Shown piece by piece: positions 53,279 through 63,885 of a DNA stretch of 64,000 bases (position 1 is its first letter; every line of letters starts with the position of its first letter). The stretch is from assembly GCF_964204645.1 (NCBI RefSeq), contig NC_134025.1, positions 21,294,001-21,358,000 on the forward strand, in the 5' to 3' direction. The notes under the pieces were generated by a model. It did not search any database. It was not told the origin of the DNA and saw only the letters and a list, made by a program, of their open reading frames with translations. The position numbers were made by a program, and so were the translations under genes. Origin of the DNA: Tubulanus polymorphus (Eukaryota > Nemertea > Palaeonemertea > Tubulaniformes > Tubulanidae).

Positions 53279-53904
53279 ACATACACAATTCAGCTTAAAA
53301 ACCAGTGAATCGATATCATCGAATTCATGCGTATATCATCAGAAAAAGAAATAGTTCAATCATTGAAGCGTTATACGTTAAAGTAGTAATGTAACTGAAT
53401 GGCATGTGTTAGTTTAGGACCGGATTTTTACTTTGTAATCAATCGGTAAAATACTACAATGTATTGACTTTCCTTTGTAAGCTCTGTAGCAGTCTCTTCA
53501 TTCGATTTCTATATTTTGCACGGGAAGTGACAATTCAGATGGAACGTTTTAGAGCTTACAAATCTAACGTTACTCGCAAATATTTATCTATATAACCATG
53601 TGCGTTTTGTTTACATTTCCTACACGCGCTGATCTAGGCTTTCCGATGATTGGCTGAACTGATTTTTAGGTTAAAGGTTAAAAGCGCGTCCGCTAACAGC
53701 AGGCATTTGTTCTTCTCTTAAAAGACTAGCATTACTAAGTCTAAAATCATGTTGTCTTCAAAAATTTTATAACTGACAATCAGGATACAAAACATACAGT
53801 CAAAACTATGATTCATATCATGTTTGAAAACTGAATATCGTTGAATTAAAACAGTTTGATTTCGAGCACGCTTTGTGGGAATTCCAATTATCTTGAACGG
53901 CCGT

Positions 53905-54066
53905 CGCTGATTGGCTGATGGCGGTACCGGCAGCGATTACGTGGCTATAAAGGTTTGGTCGCGGCCGTCCCGGGTTTGACCCTCACTCGAGATTAGCTCA
54001 CGCCTTTAAACACAACTCGTCACGCGAATAGTAAACATTCGTCATAAGTTCCAAGTTGGAACTTAT
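53905..54066 (+). promoter_or_regulatory. Core promoter and 5' leader of the CREB3L-type gene
   Basis: An inverted CCAAT box (gattggctg, about 53909-53917) lies in a GC-richer stretch, followed by an ACGTGG-type motif (gattacgtgg, about 53935-53944) and then TATAAA at 53946-53951. The start site is expected near 53977-53985, giving a 5' UTR of about 350 bases. The ACGTG core is the kind of site bound by ATF6/CREB3-type factors, so autoregulation is possible but unproven. The leader contains a perfect 11-bp inverted repeat (54044-54066). Confidence 0.6.
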
Positions 54067-54334
54067 AACGTCGAAGCCGCAATTTCTAATCGGCGAATAT
54101 CGGATTAATATTTCATCATTTCACGAAGCTCTGTGCCGTGCGCAGCGCTGTCTGATAGTGAAACGCTGCTGCGACACACTACAACAGTACAACAGCGCCG
54201 CTATCTCGTTCATTTTCTCAGCGTCGCCGTCGGGATAGACACATTTACGTATACGGGGTGGATTACAGCCGCCGCCACCGCATTTCTGGACTTCTCGGCC
54301 CCGACCCCCTATTCGGAATAACGGACTAACGACG

Positions 54335-57300
54335 ATGGATTTCTACGGTACGGATAGAAAGCTTTCCGAGCTCGGCGAGAGCGATTTCAACGACCTACTC
54401 GACCACGATATGTTCGACGGCACATTCGGTGCACTACCGGTAAGTTACAATACAATATACAATACTTACAGCGGTACTGCCGCTGGTAAATTGAAGTAAA
54501 ATTTATTTTCTACCAGATGTCCAGTGGTGGGTCGAATTTTCGGGGCTCCAAACATGAATTGGTCTTGGCGCAACATTTAAATAGCTTGACAGCTTGTTGG
54601 TATTCATAATGACATCGAAATCTGGGGTATGGGGGTTAGGAACTAATGAAATAAACCTACTAATCAACTAATGTTGTGGTCCTTTGATGAAACTTTTGAG
54701 CCGCAACCCCTCAGCTAGTCTACCCCTCAGCCAAATGAGGGGTGTTTGAACTGTAGCGACTGCAGCGGCCAAAGTCGCAGCAATAATTTACTAGATGATG
54801 TTATTTTTTCTTCCAATACCGCGATTTTAATGAAATTGAAGTAAATACCCCGCAGTAAAATATTGGCGATTGACTGCAGCGATAAAAAATTGCTTCCAAC
54901 GCGCTTGCAAACTGGCAACTCTTCGCTTCGAAGACTTATTATTTTTATTTCAGTTTCCCGTCTCATTTTGTCTGGGCTTCTATCATATTAATCAACCATC
55001 TGGGAATGCTTGATTCACTTCTCAAATGAAGTATCACTCGTACAATTATAGTTACCAGTATTTCATTCAGTGCTTCGGAGGTTGGGGGCGACTGATCAAC
55101 AATTAACATCTATTCAATCTTGGGAATATCAATTTCAGTGTAAATTTCAGGTTTAGATATTTAGATATATAATTGGGTCTGACGTGGCATGTTATTAAGC
55201 GTGTTAATTAATGAAAAACAAATTGGGAATAGTAATTGATTCAATGATGAATTGAAAAAGATATTCTCGCGCTAGAAAAGTTCAAAAACCAGTGACAGCG
55301 TCAAACAAAAGGCTTTCAGATTTCACTCAATGTACAATAAGGACACACATCCCTGGTTTAGGCATGGACTCTTAGAATTGAAACGATTTAGAGTCCATGA
55401 TAGGCAACTATGATCAACAATATGAAAACATTGCCCGCAGTCCAAATCAATGATATTATTCGATCCTTGGAACGCTCCTGAGGCCTTAGAGGGGGTCTAT
55501 TAATAGTGTATTGCGCAGGCATTAATTCCTATTTGGCGCTGAATGTGAATTTTTCAGCGTGCACTGCATTTTTTTGTGTGCTAGGTGAAGGAATATGTCA
55601 GCTGTTTTCGATAAAAGATCGACCTAAATGATTGTGGAAACTGGATTTTGAACCGTGACCTGCCACAACAACGTAATTTCACATGGCAACATTTACTATC
55701 TAAAGTACCATTGTCACGATAGCCTATTCAATGGTTATATCGTAATAACGTATATTGAGATGTGGGTACCAGTTCGGGCACGTGTGGGGGATTCATTTTA
55801 TCTGTTACAATGAAGCGCGCGGGTACCAGTATTTAGAAGTCCAGTTTTAATCATGGAAATCCATTATTGTGATGACTTACACGCTCCGAGCATGTTTTTA
55901 CGTGAATAGACTTTTACCTTCCTAGCAGTAAACAAGGAAGGTATCTGCATTATTAATAGTTCTTCATGACAATTGAGTTTCAAGCTAGGCTTTCAATTAG
56001 GCTAATGCCTGGTGCGGACCCACGCTGTATTTTGGAATACAGTCAACGTTTTCAGAGTACTCATCAAAAACAATTTTTGAAGTAATTTTGGTGCAAAACT
56101 TGCTCAGAATGGCTTGTAATCCGTAATGACTTCACCTCCAGTGCTCACCTTCGAATGGCATGGGCACAAGTTTTGCCCTTTTCATCCCTCAAAGGTGCCA
56201 TTTTATTACTGGAATACTGTGAGTAGCTGGCTCTGGATCTGCCCCTTGACATTTTTTTACTCCAGGCCCCTGTTTCAACTGTTTAATTTCTAATCATTTA
56301 AAGGAATGCAAGTTTATGTTAAGTTTGGTGCGTACTTCGGTATGTTAACCCAAACAAAGGGAATATTTTGGTTTAATTGCTTTATGGTTACTTCATAGTT
56401 TCAATCAGTGAGGACAAAACAATCCAAACTTTTTAAACCATAAGACTGATCCTTTTCCTGACACTGGACTCTGGACATTTTTATTTTGGTGAATATGAAT
56501 TCTCTTATTTTGTCCAGTGGTGGATCCTGGCTGGAAGAAACTGGGGGGTTGTTCAAAAGGGCACTTTTTAGTCATGGCGGGTGTTCCTGTTTGCTAGGGG
56601 TAAAACTTAGGTATTAAAAAGCAAGGTATATTTTATATACGCATTTAGTGCATATTAGATCAGTACAGGGGATAAGAAGCCTATATCAAGTGGATTTTCA
56701 AAAGAGCACTCGCACAGAAAAGGGGGAGTTTGAACCCCCTGAACCCCCTTCTGGGTCAACCACTGCTCTCATACATAATGATGCCTCATAATGGTCTATA
56801 TTAGAGCATCCCTGCGAACAATGAGCTGCTGGTGTTGAATTTATCCTCTTTTCATTTATGTTTTCAACAAGGCAATGGATGAACAGTACAGCTCCGATTG
56901 TCAAGATTGGTTGGAGAGTTTGTTCGAAGACCCAGTGCTCAATGATAAGATGATGTCAGACGCCCTGCATCCCCCGCAAATCAAGTCCGAACATAGTTAT
57001 TCTCTTAGCAATGATGCGAATGGTCAAGAAAGCAAAACAGAATCCGGAAACAATGGTAAGAATTGAATAACGTATTTTCATCCTAATTGCATTTGGACAA
57101 GCGCTCATGTGGTATTAACAACTGCAGGGGCCAGTTTTATAGACTGGTATTATTCATTCATTCCCCTAAGCAACCAGAGCCATAATAGAGAATCTCTGTT
57201 GACTATGTTTCAAAATGTTGTGCACCTTGGCATCTTTCAGAGCTGCCAAATGTCCCTGAAAATAGATTTAAGGTATTTGGATCAGAATCCTTGAAGAACC

Positions 57301-60300
57301 TTCTGTCTCTAACAAAGTTTATTTCTTGTGTCCCTGACTCAAGCCCTGTTTAAAACTCATACCCTGTTACTCGATCAAGACTTTGGTCCGAAAATGGTCA
57401 TAATCCTAAAACCTGGTCTTAAATTATTTCGATTGGCTATAGAATTAAGCTGGCCCGAGACTGGTCTTAAAGTAAGTTATGTATCATGACTGTGTTATTT
57501 GCCTCTGGTCTTAAACTTATCTTTTCTCTCCTCAGAGATGGACATAGAATACTTGACCGAGACGCCTCAGACGAAGGCGTGCGACTTGTCGAAGAAGACG
57601 TTGGATCAGAAGTCGACGTCGTCGTCCTCGTCGCAGGTGGTTATGATCAAGCAGGAACCGCGTACGGAGATCATCACGACGTCGGCGACGACGGCTACGA
57701 CGATACTGAAACAACCGACGATCGTCCTGACGACGACGACGCAGCCGATATCGACGCAACACCGCATCGGCGTTCAACAACCGGTGACGAAACACGAACG
57801 AATGATCGTGCCGAAATACAGCATCAAGTTGGAGCCGCACGATCTTATCGACTCGATGAGTGATACATCTAGTAAGACACGTTAGATATCTGGATATCGA
57901 GGGGTTCTTCTGGGAGCCTCGAAATTCCCTCGGTTAGGGATTCGAACCTGATGGCATTGCTACACTCAGCCACGGCACAAAACCCTGCCACAGTAGACAG
58001 GGTGCGCAGGTTTACTGCAGGAAAACTTGCGGCACCAATCAGATTGCTCATTGTATAATCGCTGAGAGGCTATAAATGGGAAACCCGGGGCTGAAATAAA
58101 ACGGGATATCTGATTGGCTAAAAATGATTTCATCTAGCTGCGCGCTCGGTTTATCTAGTATGGCAGGGTTTTGTACCATGGCAATCTCGATGCCATCAGG
58201 TTCGAATCCCTGCCTGGGGAGGATGTTCGAAACATTTTGTAAAGAAAAAAAGAAGATTTTTTTTCAACATAGGTGCAATCTATTGTAATTCTGTAAGGGG
58301 GTGAAAAGTGTACTGCAAGTCCACCTTTGTTGTTAACTTGCCCAAGATGTATTTGGTAAGACCCTTCAATCTTGCCCCTCTAGTTCTTTGGCTAGAAAAA
58401 GAAAAAGAAGAAAATTCTGCTAGCCTTGATATACGCCTGCGAGCCTTAATCAAATAAAGTCGGAACAAACTGACGAATTCAGTTGCCCTGTTTGTGCTGA
58501 ATATGGGTGTGGTAGTATTGAATATGCCTCGAAGGGCTTCGATCAATCAGAACCACAATTTCAAAGTTGCTTCGAGCTTTATGCTGCAAGGTTATATGAT
58601 AGTTACTACTGATGTGGGATCAATATAAACTGTCGGCCAAACTGACACATGTGTTTATTGTATTGGATATATAAGCACGTTGAACAACGAACAATAGCGC
58701 ATCAACTGTATTTGATATCTCCGAATCGATGTTTTCTCACAGTAGTTAAAGGTGGGATGGGTCCAGGGATAAGTTGAGACTAAATCGAAAAAAAAAACGG
58801 TTCTTTCTTCCGATAAGCCCCGGGTATGGTATATACGACTAGCGTTTATAAGTTTACGAATCCATAAACAGCTGAACTCGCTTAATTCAGATGATTAGGG
58901 ACTGCCCGGATTAAATGAAATCCGAATTATGAATTCATAGTTTTGATTAAAACATGGTTCTAGGTTAAATGGACCAAATATCCAATCCGAAATTAAATGA
59001 AAATCAGGATTAATTGGGTTCTATTCTCTCTGTGTATAAGTAATTCCTGCTGCCTCTAGTGCCGCTGAAAAGTATTCTGAATTCCTTCACTCATCTCATT
59101 ACATGTACCTAAATAAATGTTTTTCTATTTGTCATTTTGAAGACGACCATGTCAGTTTGCCGCCCACGCCGCCCAGCAGTAATAACAGCAGCGACAGCGA
59201 AGGTGGTCAGAGTCCGCTGAGATCGGCGCCGTCGAGCCCGATACGGCACACGTTAATACCAAACAGGCTTCCTCAGACGACCGTTACCTGTAGAACCTAC
59301 ACATCTCAACCTCTCTTCTCGAGTCCCGTTCGAGTGAGTTCGTTTTCTAGCCTTGTCGGGACTTCCATTTATACGGGAGCATTAGGCACAAATTTTAATG
59401 ATGATAAACAGGTCATATCTCATGACGTGTTTCATAATTGCTGCGGGTTTCAAGGTGATTTGGTAATTTGTGTTCGTTCACTTAGAATTTTTAAATTGCC
59501 AGATTGTCAAGCATTTCACCGAGTGGGCATGGTCTCCCTGGAGCTTCATTTCCTACTATGTTTTCAATCATAGCTGCTGGGTTTAACGTGTGGAGTACCT
59601 GAATCTCTTTTGGGTCTATCTAAGGATGTATACCTCTGAGTCCAATAACTCCGCTGTTTTCCCATTTTTGGAACTAAGCCTATTAATCTAAAACCCAAGC
59701 GGAAAAGCTAGATCGTGAATCGGTGTTCCTTAATTCGACTAACATTATTAAACAGTATCCTAACAATGTCATCCCACATGAAATGAAAATTGTCATCAAT
59801 TTCAACTGACTAGGTCGACGCTTAATGATGGGTTAAATTATTCTGTCCGAACTAGACAAATTTGATAATTTTTCCGACGCGGCTTATTAGCTTGTTAATA
59901 GGTGTGGGGGCTAATAAAACGGTTTCGGTCTGAACATCGGCATAAAGCCAACAACGCCAGAGTGTTTTGAAAAATGTTCAGTCTTTTAAGCACATAATCA
60001 TTATCAGAGCTATTTACACTAGGTGTTACCGGTTTCTGTCTGGACAAATATTTAGCTTTCACCGTATTTGTCGATGTATGAAACGAATGAACCTGACGTT
60101 TACTGATTTTTAGGTCAATTTAAGGGTGGACCTCGAAGTTCGTAAGAGTTGTAGAATTTCAAGCTTTGGCAATGACTGAATGAATTTGGCAAATTCTACC
60201 TGTTGAAATGTATGAAAGATATAGTCGGGTCATAAAATATTTGCACTTTTTTGTGGGGAACTGATTCAAATTATGTCAATTGACACACAATTGACGCTTC

Positions 60301-62854
60301 CATACATTATGTTGGACTCCATTCTAGTAGTAAAATTCCTGTACAAGTTTTAGAAACCCACAATAAAATACCCCCCTATGAAATCATTTCATTATAAAAT
60401 ATGGAGTGACAGTAAAGTGACAGTCAATTCAATTGCTATGAATCACTCATTTTTCTTAAAGAAAAAGTAATTTTTAATTTTGTGGGTTTTTTTTATAAGG
60501 AACATTTGAATACTGTGAGAGTAAGTACATGTTTCTTGTCCTTCCTTGTCCAAAGGTATTCCAGCGCTTTCCTCAATTTTATAGGCTCTAATGCCTATTA
60601 TGAGAAAATGTCTTTTCTCGTGCTTAACGACGTTTTCGGGTCGTAATGTGCTTTTCCTGTCCATTTGAGCGCTTTTGCGCTACGACAATTTCAATTTTCC
60701 GATACGGGGAAAATTTGATGAGAAAACGTCTTGTCGGCATGTTCTCTACATGTGTTTAGCACTAAATCCAGGGTGTGTTCCTTTTTTCTCTTGTTGAAGC
60801 CATGGACCTTGCCATGCACTGTGCCTATGACTATAGCATATAATTTTTAGGAAATTCACGCATCATAATGAACCTGAACCGCGAGCAGAGTTCAGTTTAT
60901 TTCTGATATTTGGACTTCGCATTAAAACTAAATCATCCTGTCACTATTTTATGAACTACTACACTGAGTAATTATCTTATCAAAAAAAAAACCTTGTAAA
61001 TGATAAATCATAGTGTGATGATTACATAAATGCACTTTGGTACTGTTTATATGGTCATTGAGTGTGTTATGATGGACTCTGGAAACGTTCAACTTACGAT
61101 TGTGTCAATTAATTCTAGGTCACTCACAACGGCGTGTTGGTACTAACCGAAGAAGAAAAGCGCACGCTTATCACCGAAGGCTACCCGATACCCCAGAAAC
61201 TGCCTCTTACAAAACAAGAAGAGAAAAATCTAAAGAAAATACGAAGAAAAATAAAGAATAAAGTGAGTTTTATAAATTATTGGCGCTATTGTTCCAATCA
61301 TTCAATTCTGGAATGCCGAACCTCGTAAGTGCCTTGACCTACAGTACTGTAACTTCTTGACTCTGTCAAGACGCTTCTCATCACCTATCATCTTCTGGAG
61401 AACACAGGCTGATAAATGGCTTCAGCATATTTTACTTTACTTAAGCTCAAATTTACATTCCCCACCACACTCTAGCGCAATTATTTAGAGTTTGCGCAAG
61501 AAAGACATGTAATTGTACCCTCTTTGCTCCCAACTACCGGCACAATTTGGTACCTCGCTAGCTATGCGTGCGGTTTAGTACCAGGACCTTCTTCGCGACA
61601 TGATTGATACCCAGTTACATACATACATGAGCCACTTGGTCAATTTTCATAATATCCTTGAGCTATAATGTTAGTGGTTACAGGTAAATAAATCAATGTA
61701 TATCACTTGCAGATATCTGCTCAAGAAAGTAGACGAAAGAAGAAAGAATACTTAGAAACTCTAGAGAAAAAGTAAGGCGCTGATATATATCGGCTTCGAG
61801 TGATTAGAAAATATTCCGAATTTGATCTCAATCGAAAAGTGAATGCTCATATAAACTGTAATCTATCAAATTTTAGGGTAGAAGCATTTACGCATGAAAA
61901 TGGGGAACTAAAACGAAAGGTGGATTCACTTGAAGGAAACAACAGGTAAATAGGAATTTTCGATCGTCGATTCGATGATTTAACCCTTTCAGAGGTGACT
62001 AATTAATATCCTATAGTGCTGGAGAAAATGTGAAAATTTCGGATAATTCCACCCTAGTGTGTTGAATAACGGGAATAGCACTATGATGCGTCTACACCGC
62101 GGCGAAGTGTATCGTTAGTTACTATTATTTCACTATGTTTGACGGGTGCTGTCATCTTTGTATAGAGATAAAAACTAAAAACTAATTACATCAATACACC
62201 GCAGTGCGGTGTACTAGCAAAATCCATTACCGATTTATACACCGCACTGCCGTGTAGATGCACTGAAAGGGTTAATAGCATTTAGTTGGAATATCGAGTT
62301 GTCAGCTTGAGTTGTCTGTTATTTGGTTGGAAATTCTGACTGATTGCTCGATGAACTTGCTTAGTGGCTCAGGCAATTCTGTTAATTCAATATGGTACCA
62401 ACGCTGTTGGAATTACCGGTTTTTATATTGCAGGTGCTCTTGTGACCTGTGTTGCCTTATTGTTGTTAGTGGGGCAGACCAAAACTGATGAAAATACTGT
62501 TCACTTGTCTCTGATTATGAAACGGGGAATCATCCCTCTTATCTGTTTGATTTATAGATTGATTGATTTTGATTCGATTTAAAATTGTGTGTCCCTTACA
62601 AACCCATCAATCACACCTGTTGGCGACAAAACAGGGGGTTTAATTTTGAAATCAGAAATCGAAGTACAGATATAGTCAGATGATTGGCATTTGTAGATCT
62701 TATGTCTATTTTGTAAAAAAAAAGATATCAATTTATATGTTTTTCCTCTATGCGTAGATCTTTACTGTCACAACTGCAGAAGTTACAATCCTTGGTAGGG
62801 AAAGTAAGTCGACCATCTGCTGTTACGTCAACACAAACCGGAACCTGTCTCATG
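54335..62854 (+). CDS. CREB3L: ER-tethered bZIP transcription factor, CREB3L1/CREB3L2 (CrebA/OASIS) type, 5' part
   Basis: Eight exons: 54335-54439, 56872-57055, 57536-57871, 59143-59333, 61119-61262, 61713-61771, 61877-61945, 62758-62854 (395 codons, phase-consistent). The start context is acgATGG. Residues about 1-96 form an acidic activation region with FEDPVLNDK and EHSYSL as in CREB3L1. Exon 3 is Thr/Ser-rich with two sumoylation-like sites (IKQE, K135; IKLE, K194). Exon 4 has the conserved PPTPPSS motif (about 215-221). Exon 5 has the family's pre-bZIP block [20 protein letters not shown]. The basic region is [20 protein letters not shown] and the zipper runs from about 336 to 375. The last exon ends TQTGTCLM, the start of the membrane segment; membrane, S1P-site and lumenal exons lie beyond. 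The family senses secretory demand: after S1P/S2P cleavage the N-terminal part enters the nucleus. L1 versus L2 is not resolved. Confidence 0.92.
54440..56871. other. First CREB3L-type intron, 2.4 kb
   Basis: No exon or promoter was recognised. It contains an imperfect palindrome at 55363-55399 and low-complexity stretches. Words such as 'gtccagtggtgg' occur at both 54519 and 56514, suggesting old dispersed repeat. Confidence 0.6.
57925..58224. mobile_element. tRNA-like foldback element (family F1), complete copy in opposite orientation
   Basis: The left arm 'ggttagggattcgaacctgatggc', then 'attgctacactcagccacggcac', is the inverse of the right arm of the copy at 7956-8290. The right arm ends 'gatgccatcaggttcgaatccctgcctggggaggat'. 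Internal 'gaaacccggggctgaaataaaacggg' also matches in inverse. It starts about 55 bp after exon 57536-57871. Confidence 0.8.
58866..59028. mobile_element. pogo/mariner-like MITE, CAGTAGAACTC family, copy 2
   Basis: 'aacagctgaactcgcttaattc' at the left and 'attaattgggttctattct' at the right. The interior 'catggttctaggttaaatgg' matches 'catggttccaggttaaatg' of the copy at 21892-22067 in the same order. Confidence 0.7.
59334..61118. other. CREB3L-type intron, 1.8 kb
   Basis: It begins with sequence related to the R2 element (59400-59560: 'gggtttcaaggtgatttgg', 'gagtgggcatggtctccctgg'). The remainder is AT-rich with no recognisable feature. Confidence 0.6.
61980..62275. mobile_element. piggyBac-like MITE flanked by TTAA, copy 2 (inverted)
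   Basis: TTAA-CCCTTTCAG at the left and CTGAAAGGG-TTAA at the right. The interior is the inverse of 35437-35731 throughout (for example 'tatagtgctggagaaaatgtg' against 'atctccagcactatag'). About 288 bp between the TTAA sites, in the short intron between the zipper exons. Confidence 0.85.
62364..62582 (+). other. Hydrophobic ORF in a CREB3L-type intron, unknown
   Basis: A 72-codon ORF with a membrane-like segment ([20 protein letters not shown]). It starts just after a possible acceptor (aacttgcttag). It resembles a transporter helix but I cannot assign a family, and no donor keeps the CREB3L frame. It is likely a gene fragment or chance. Confidence 0.2.
62589..62675 (+). repeat. Dispersed repeat R1, copy 3
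   Basis: gtgtcccttacaaacccatc, then 'cacctgttggcgacaaaacagggggtttaattttgaaatc', ending 'acagatatag'. It is the closest relative of the copy at 14049-14131. Confidence 0.75.
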
Positions 62855-62980
62855 GTAAGCATACATCGAAGTCGTTCACTTCGTTCTTCGTTTTCGACTC
62901 TAGTTTCCCTTGCACTAGTTTTCGTTCTCGACCTAGCTCCACTGAGTCCTGCGTTTTTGACTCTAATGAACGAAAACTGA
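62855..62980 (+). other. Read-through extension of the last CREB3L-type exon
   Basis: If the donor after 62854 (atg|gtaagc) is not used, the frame stays open for 42 codons to TGA 62978-62980. It encodes a basic stretch (SIHRSRSLRSSFS) and then a hydrophobic one (TLVSLALVFVLDLAPLSPAF). It could yield a short membrane-anchored or truncated isoform, or be chance. Confidence 0.3.
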
Positions 62981-63211
62981 TTTCGAATCGTATAGCCTTT
63001 CTTAGTGAGCAATCCGTGGAGCCGGGTCGGGATTCGATTCGTATCCATGAAAGATTCATTCATCGTAAGTTTTCGGATGAATTCTTTGTCCTCTACATAA
63101 AAAACTATATCAGCTAAGTCTACATTCAGGTTTTTGATTTTGAGTTGATTGCGGGCTCTCTATGCAGGGACTGAAGTTCGATAGATTTGAGATTGACTGA
63201 TTGGTTGATTA

Positions 63212-63212
<1 letters not shown>

Positions 63213-63257
<45 letters not shown>
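63213..63257 (+). repeat. (GATT)n microsatellite
   Basis: About eleven uninterrupted GATT units. Confidence 0.95.
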
Positions 63258-63281
63258 CTTAAGTTCATTTGTTAACCCCTA

Positions 63282-63493
63282 GGGCCAGTTGCACAGTTGT
63301 GACTTTAGTCCAAAAGTGTTCTTAATTCTTAAGACTGGTCTTAAGTTGTTAGATTGGCTATAGAACTAAGTTGGTCTTAGACTGGTCTCAAGTCTAAAGC
63401 CTGACTATGCAACCGGCCCCAGGGGCTGGTTTCATTGTCTTAGATGGTCTTACACTGGTTGCACATCTAAGCCATGACTGTGCAACTGGCCGC
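63282..63493. mobile_element. Foldback MITEs (GGGCCAGTTGCACAGTTGTGAC ends), two abutting copies
   Basis: First unit 63282-63420: left gggccagttgcacagttgtg and right 'aaagcctgactatgcaaccggcccc' are inverted. Second, shorter unit 63421-63493: 'aggggctggtttcattgtcttag' to 'agccatgactgtgcaactggccgc'. Internal words 'ttaagactggtcttaag' are palindromic. A related interior occurs at about 57410-57480. Confidence 0.8.
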
Positions 63494-63807
63494 AGATGAC
63501 TGGGGTTAGGTTAGTCCGAATCCAATGATATTATTTTGAGCTTATCGATATAGGTAACTCTCGCCAAATCCACTGATCAGCAAGTACTCATTTGAAACTT
63601 GAATTTCTGACTCCGTAATTTAGACATTGCTGATAATACCGATATATGGTAATCCTTTATAAAGTATTGAAATTTTATTCAATACACCATTCAAGTGTCT
63701 CGCTTCATCCAAAAATCATTCTATCTATATGATTATTATTCAGCGCCGATTGTTTAAACAGCTGGTGCTCCAAATACCCCATTCGCTAATAACGTATCTG
63801 AAATATA

Positions 63808-63809
<2 letters not shown>

Positions 63810-63882
<73 letters not shown>
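63810..63882 (+). repeat. (AT)n microsatellite
   Basis: About 36 uninterrupted TA units near the window end. The length may be unreliable in assemblies. Confidence 0.95.

Positions 63883-63885
<3 letters not shown>

Larger units (their letters stand above)
49619..53904. other. Intergenic region between DNAH1 and the CREB3L-type gene
   Basis: About 4.3 kb without a supported gene. It holds two diverged tandem copies of a roughly 79-bp unit (50100-50231), an isolated TATA box (51200), a near-perfect palindrome (53243-53278) and scattered AT runs. The longest ORF, 52666-53064 (132 codons, beginning MCSVFFCWCCSG), has no recognisable domain or coding bias and is listed separately. Confidence 0.6.

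Noticed and set aside
53905-53945. ER stress response element (CCAAT-N9-CCACG) in the CREB3L-type promoter
   Set aside because: The inverted CCAAT and the ACGTGG motif are in the wrong order and spacing for a real ERSE.
54056-54238. 60-codon ORF in the CREB3L-type 5' leader as an upstream ORF
   Set aside because: It begins with TTG, not ATG, and has no start context; not a credible uORF.
57532-57840. Arg-rich 102-codon reverse-strand ORF and a second + frame ORF (57486-57863)
   Set aside because: Both are shadows of the ACG/TCG-rich CREB3L-type exon 3, whose own frame contains conserved IKQEP and IKLEP motifs.
62855-62906. About 50-bp mini-intron joining TGTCLM to the hydrophobic VSLALVFVL stretch
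   Set aside because: The only AG available (ctctag) puts the next segment out of frame with an immediate TAG, and the intron would be unusually short.
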